The notes under the pieces are model-generated. The model saw only the letters and a list, made by a program, of their open reading frames with translations, had not been told where the DNA came from and did not search any database. The position numbers and the translations under genes were made by a program. From Conoideocrella luteorostrata (lineage: Eukaryota > Ascomycota > Sordariomycetes > Hypocreales > Clavicipitaceae): DNA of 64,000 nt. Every line of letters begins with the position of its first letter. Position 1 is the first letter of the stretch. This document shows, in pieces, positions 61,612 to 64,000 of this stretch. Where the stretch lies: NCBI GenBank assembly GCA_032433595.1, contig JASWJB010000019.1, positions 204,093 to 268,092 of the forward strand. The letters are read 5' to 3'.

Positions 61612-64000
61612 ATGTCCCTACACGGCGGTTCCTTGTCTGACGATACGAGCGAGTCTATCGAAGTCAAAGAAGGAGAGCAAGATGTCGTGATGAAAGAGAG
61701 CTTGAGCAGTGTACAATCTGATGCCGAGGTGGATGCGACTGAAGATGGCGAGCCAGATATGTTTCATACCATCCAGAACCTAACCACGTACCTTTCAACC
61801 GTCCAGGAAGAGTGAGTCTATGATTTAGCATCAGCATCATGTATTGGAGACCTTTCACTAATGTTTTGTTGACAGTGGCGAAGAACTCGCGGCTGGTTTT
61901 CAGCGTATCCCTAATCGACGTACTCTGCCTGACTATTTCGACGTAATCACCGACCCAATTGCTTTCAGCACAATTCGGGTGAGCAAAAACTATCTCCCAG
62001 GAATTGTCGGCAACTAGTTTAATGTTTTATCCCAGGGAAAAATACAGAAGAAGCAATATTCGGCGTTTGCAGAATTTGTCAAAGATGTCGCTCAGATTTG
62101 CCACAACGCGCAGGTCTATAATCGCCCGTCAGCACCAATATTTGGCGCCGCTGTCCGGCTGAGAGAAGTTTTTGGTGAGAAACTGCAAAAATTGTCCGCA
62201 AAGGGAGATATATCTCCTGAAGACGCCAAAATGCCCGACCTTGGTGACCTCCCTCCTGTGGAAGATTCTCCATTGCTACGATCCCAAGATGAGGAGAGCA
62301 ACGAAGATGACGAGGACGACGAAGACGAAGACGAAGACGAAGACGAAGACGAAGACGAAGAAGACGACAATTCAACGGACGATGACGACGGAAGCCGGCG
62401 ACGGAAGCGAAGAAGACAGCGCGATCGTGGGCAGCAAGTCTTTAACGGACGGAAAGAGCGAGACGATGATAAGGAAGAGGATGTACATAAAAACAGGGGT
62501 CGACCGCCCATGGTACAGACGCCGACGGAGGCGCGTATCTCGTCAATCTTACGTGGCCTGAGGAAGTTTAAGGACAATAAAGGAAACCTGCTCATACAAC
62601 CTTTCGAAAAGTTGCCCGACAAAATAGTTATGGCCGACTATTACCAAACCATCAACAACCCCATTGCTTTGGATAATATTAAAAAAAAGGCCAAACGCAA
62701 GAAGTACCGTAATGTAGACGAGCTGCAAAGAGATGTTGAATTGATGTTTGAGAATGCCAAACTGTATAATGAGGATGACAGCACGGTATATTTAGCAGCT
62801 ACGGAATTACAAACACAGTCACGAATTCTGGCACAGCAGGAAAAAGCTAAGCCGGATGACGATTTTAGAGACGAGGACGGCAAGCTTCCCTTATCTGAAG
62901 TCCAACATAATGGGCAAACTTGGAAAGTTGGTGAGTTGATTTTATCCTCCGCAATTCGATTTTAGAAAATACATAGGCTGACAGAACCCTTTTCACAGGT
63001 GACTGGATACACATTCGGAACCCGAATGACCTCGCAAAGCCAATTGTGGCTCAAATTTTCAGAACTTGGCAAGATCAGGTGGGGGAGCAATGGATCAATG
63101 CTTGTTGGTATTACCGCCCCGAGCAGACAGTGCATCGATATGAAAAACACTTCTTCGAACACGAAGTGGTTAAGACTGGTCGGTATCGAGACCATCAGAA
63201 GAACGAAATACTTGATCGATGCTTTGTCATGTTTGTCACTCGCTTCAATAAAGGCAGACCAAGAGGACTCCCGTCTGACAAAGACGTTTACGTCTGTGAA
63301 TCACGTTATAACGAGGAAAAGTTTCGATTTAACAAGATCAAGACTTGGGCAAGTTGTGTACCAGATGAAGTGCGGGACAAGGATTACGAAATGGATCTAT
63401 TTGACGTACCTCGTCGAATTAGAAAGGTCCCGAGTCCCATCAAGCACCTTTTACGTGAAGACGCCAAAGAAAGTGACGAACTTCCCCGACCTACTTGGGG
63501 AAGTCCGAATGCTCCGCCAATTGTGGGCGCTGTGCATCGGCGGCCTGCGGAACTGAACGTAAGTACATAGCGCTCTCGACGAGACTTGGACCTCCTTGCT
63601 AACAATGATTGAAAGGAATCTCCTCCACCGGAACTTACTCCTCCACCGCCTCATATGCCAACAATGATGGATGTATCGTCTGAACCTGTTCCGCATCACC
63701 CTGCGTCCTCCCTCACTCCAGACATATCTGTGGATTCCATTGCCAGAAACCAGCAGGCTGCTTTCACAGGTCCTAGCCCCGGGCCATCTCCAAACCCTGG
63801 CCAGTACAGCATGACTGCTACCGGCAATTATCAGACCTCGACACCAGGTGGTGTTGGTCATACTATGCAGCAGACACCAGTTCCCATCCCTCAACCACCT
63901 CAAATAACACTCAATCCACAAGCTAGCATGCGTTCAATGCAGTATCAGCAGCAGCAGCAGCAGCAGCAACCAAGTTTTGCGCAGAATTTTGTGTCCACGT
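61612..64000 (+). CDS. RSC1: RSC1/RSC2-type chromatin remodeller subunit (3' end outside window)
   Basis: Subunit of the RSC (PBAF-like) nucleosome-remodelling complex. Exons 61612-61811, 61876-61978, 62036-62930, 62999-63558 and 63616 onward (introns 64, 57, 68 and 57 bp) show about 714 residues. Bromodomain 1 is at about 51-146 (FDVITDPIAFSTIRGKI, CHNAQVYNRP). A run of Asp/Glu (187-217) follows, then bromodomain 2 at about 264-368 (DYYQTINNPIALDNIKKKAK, MFENAKLYNEDDSTVYL) and a BAH domain from about 400 to 520 (GDWIHIRNPNDLAKPIVAQI, WYYRPEQTVHRYEKHFFEHE). After the BAH domain comes a Pro/Ser/Gln-rich region with a CAG-repeat polyglutamine tract at 63951-63967. The two bromodomain plus BAH order is diagnostic of Rsc1/Rsc2. 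It is cut by the window edge. Confidence 0.93.

Noticed and set aside
62079..62622. Minus-strand ORFs rich in Ser or Arg opposite the RSC gene
   Set aside because: They are antisense shadows of the GACGAA repeat that codes for the acidic run.

Overview
The window is nuclear DNA of a filamentous ascomycete, most likely a member of the Eurotiomycetes (order not resolved; Onygenales or a close group is a guess). The evidence is short GT-AG introns (49-140 bp), fungus-specific genes (white collar photoreceptor, Fks1 glucan synthase, Dam1, Inp1, a UsgS-like membrane protein), and many dispersed copies of the palindromic motif TACGGAGTAC in intergenic DNA. I spliced the genes by hand from GT/AG signals, branch-like sequences and reading-frame continuity. 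All junction phases add up, but no transcript data were available.

Layout. 1-2492: C-terminal half of the ER folding sensor UGGT. 3396-6578 (-): WC-1 blue-light receptor. 8288-11957 (-): karyopherin Kap121/Pse1, divergent from Sds23 (13012-14688). 15737-17236 (-): a NYN-domain predicted ribonuclease. 17896-18149: a MITE-like element. 18426-19757 (-): a secreted GH17 glucanase. 21348-23212 (-): LCB1 of serine palmitoyltransferase. 23917-29872 (-): FKS1. 29873-32559: gene-poor DNA with palindromic repeats. 32560-34614: a SprT/HMG-box protease of the GCNA type. 35221-36014 (-): Mog1, with a small tail-anchored ORF directly upstream. 37733-39236 (-): a Sec14-type lipid-transfer protein. 40552-41318: Dam1. 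41604-43243 (-): an SPX-RING ubiquitin ligase. 44111-45845: Jjj1. 46086-47650 (-): Atg4. 48389-50512: Sqs1. 50818-53166: divergent histone H2B/H2A pair. 53167-54767: AT-rich and repeat-bearing DNA. 54768-55322 (-): a conserved hypothetical protein. 55805-57690 (-): Inp1. 58217-59457: a UsgS-like membrane protein. 59845-61091 (-): Otu1 deubiquitinase. 61612-end: an RSC1/2-type bromodomain-BAH protein cut by the window edge.

Most of this is conserved housekeeping. Themes that recur are cell-wall and membrane building (Fks1, GH17, Lcb1, Sec14-like), nuclear transport (Kap121, Mog1), quality control (UGGT, Jjj1, Otu1, SPX-RING, SprT protease, Atg4) and chromatin or chromosome segregation (H2A/H2B, RSC, Dam1, WC-1). 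There is no sign of a secondary-metabolite cluster. I found no clear new multi-gene system. The points most worth checking are the naturally altered hot spot 1 of Fks1, the 99-codon ORF ending 9 bases before mog1, the open N-terminal extension of the Sec14-like gene, the MITE, and the palindromic intergenic repeats.
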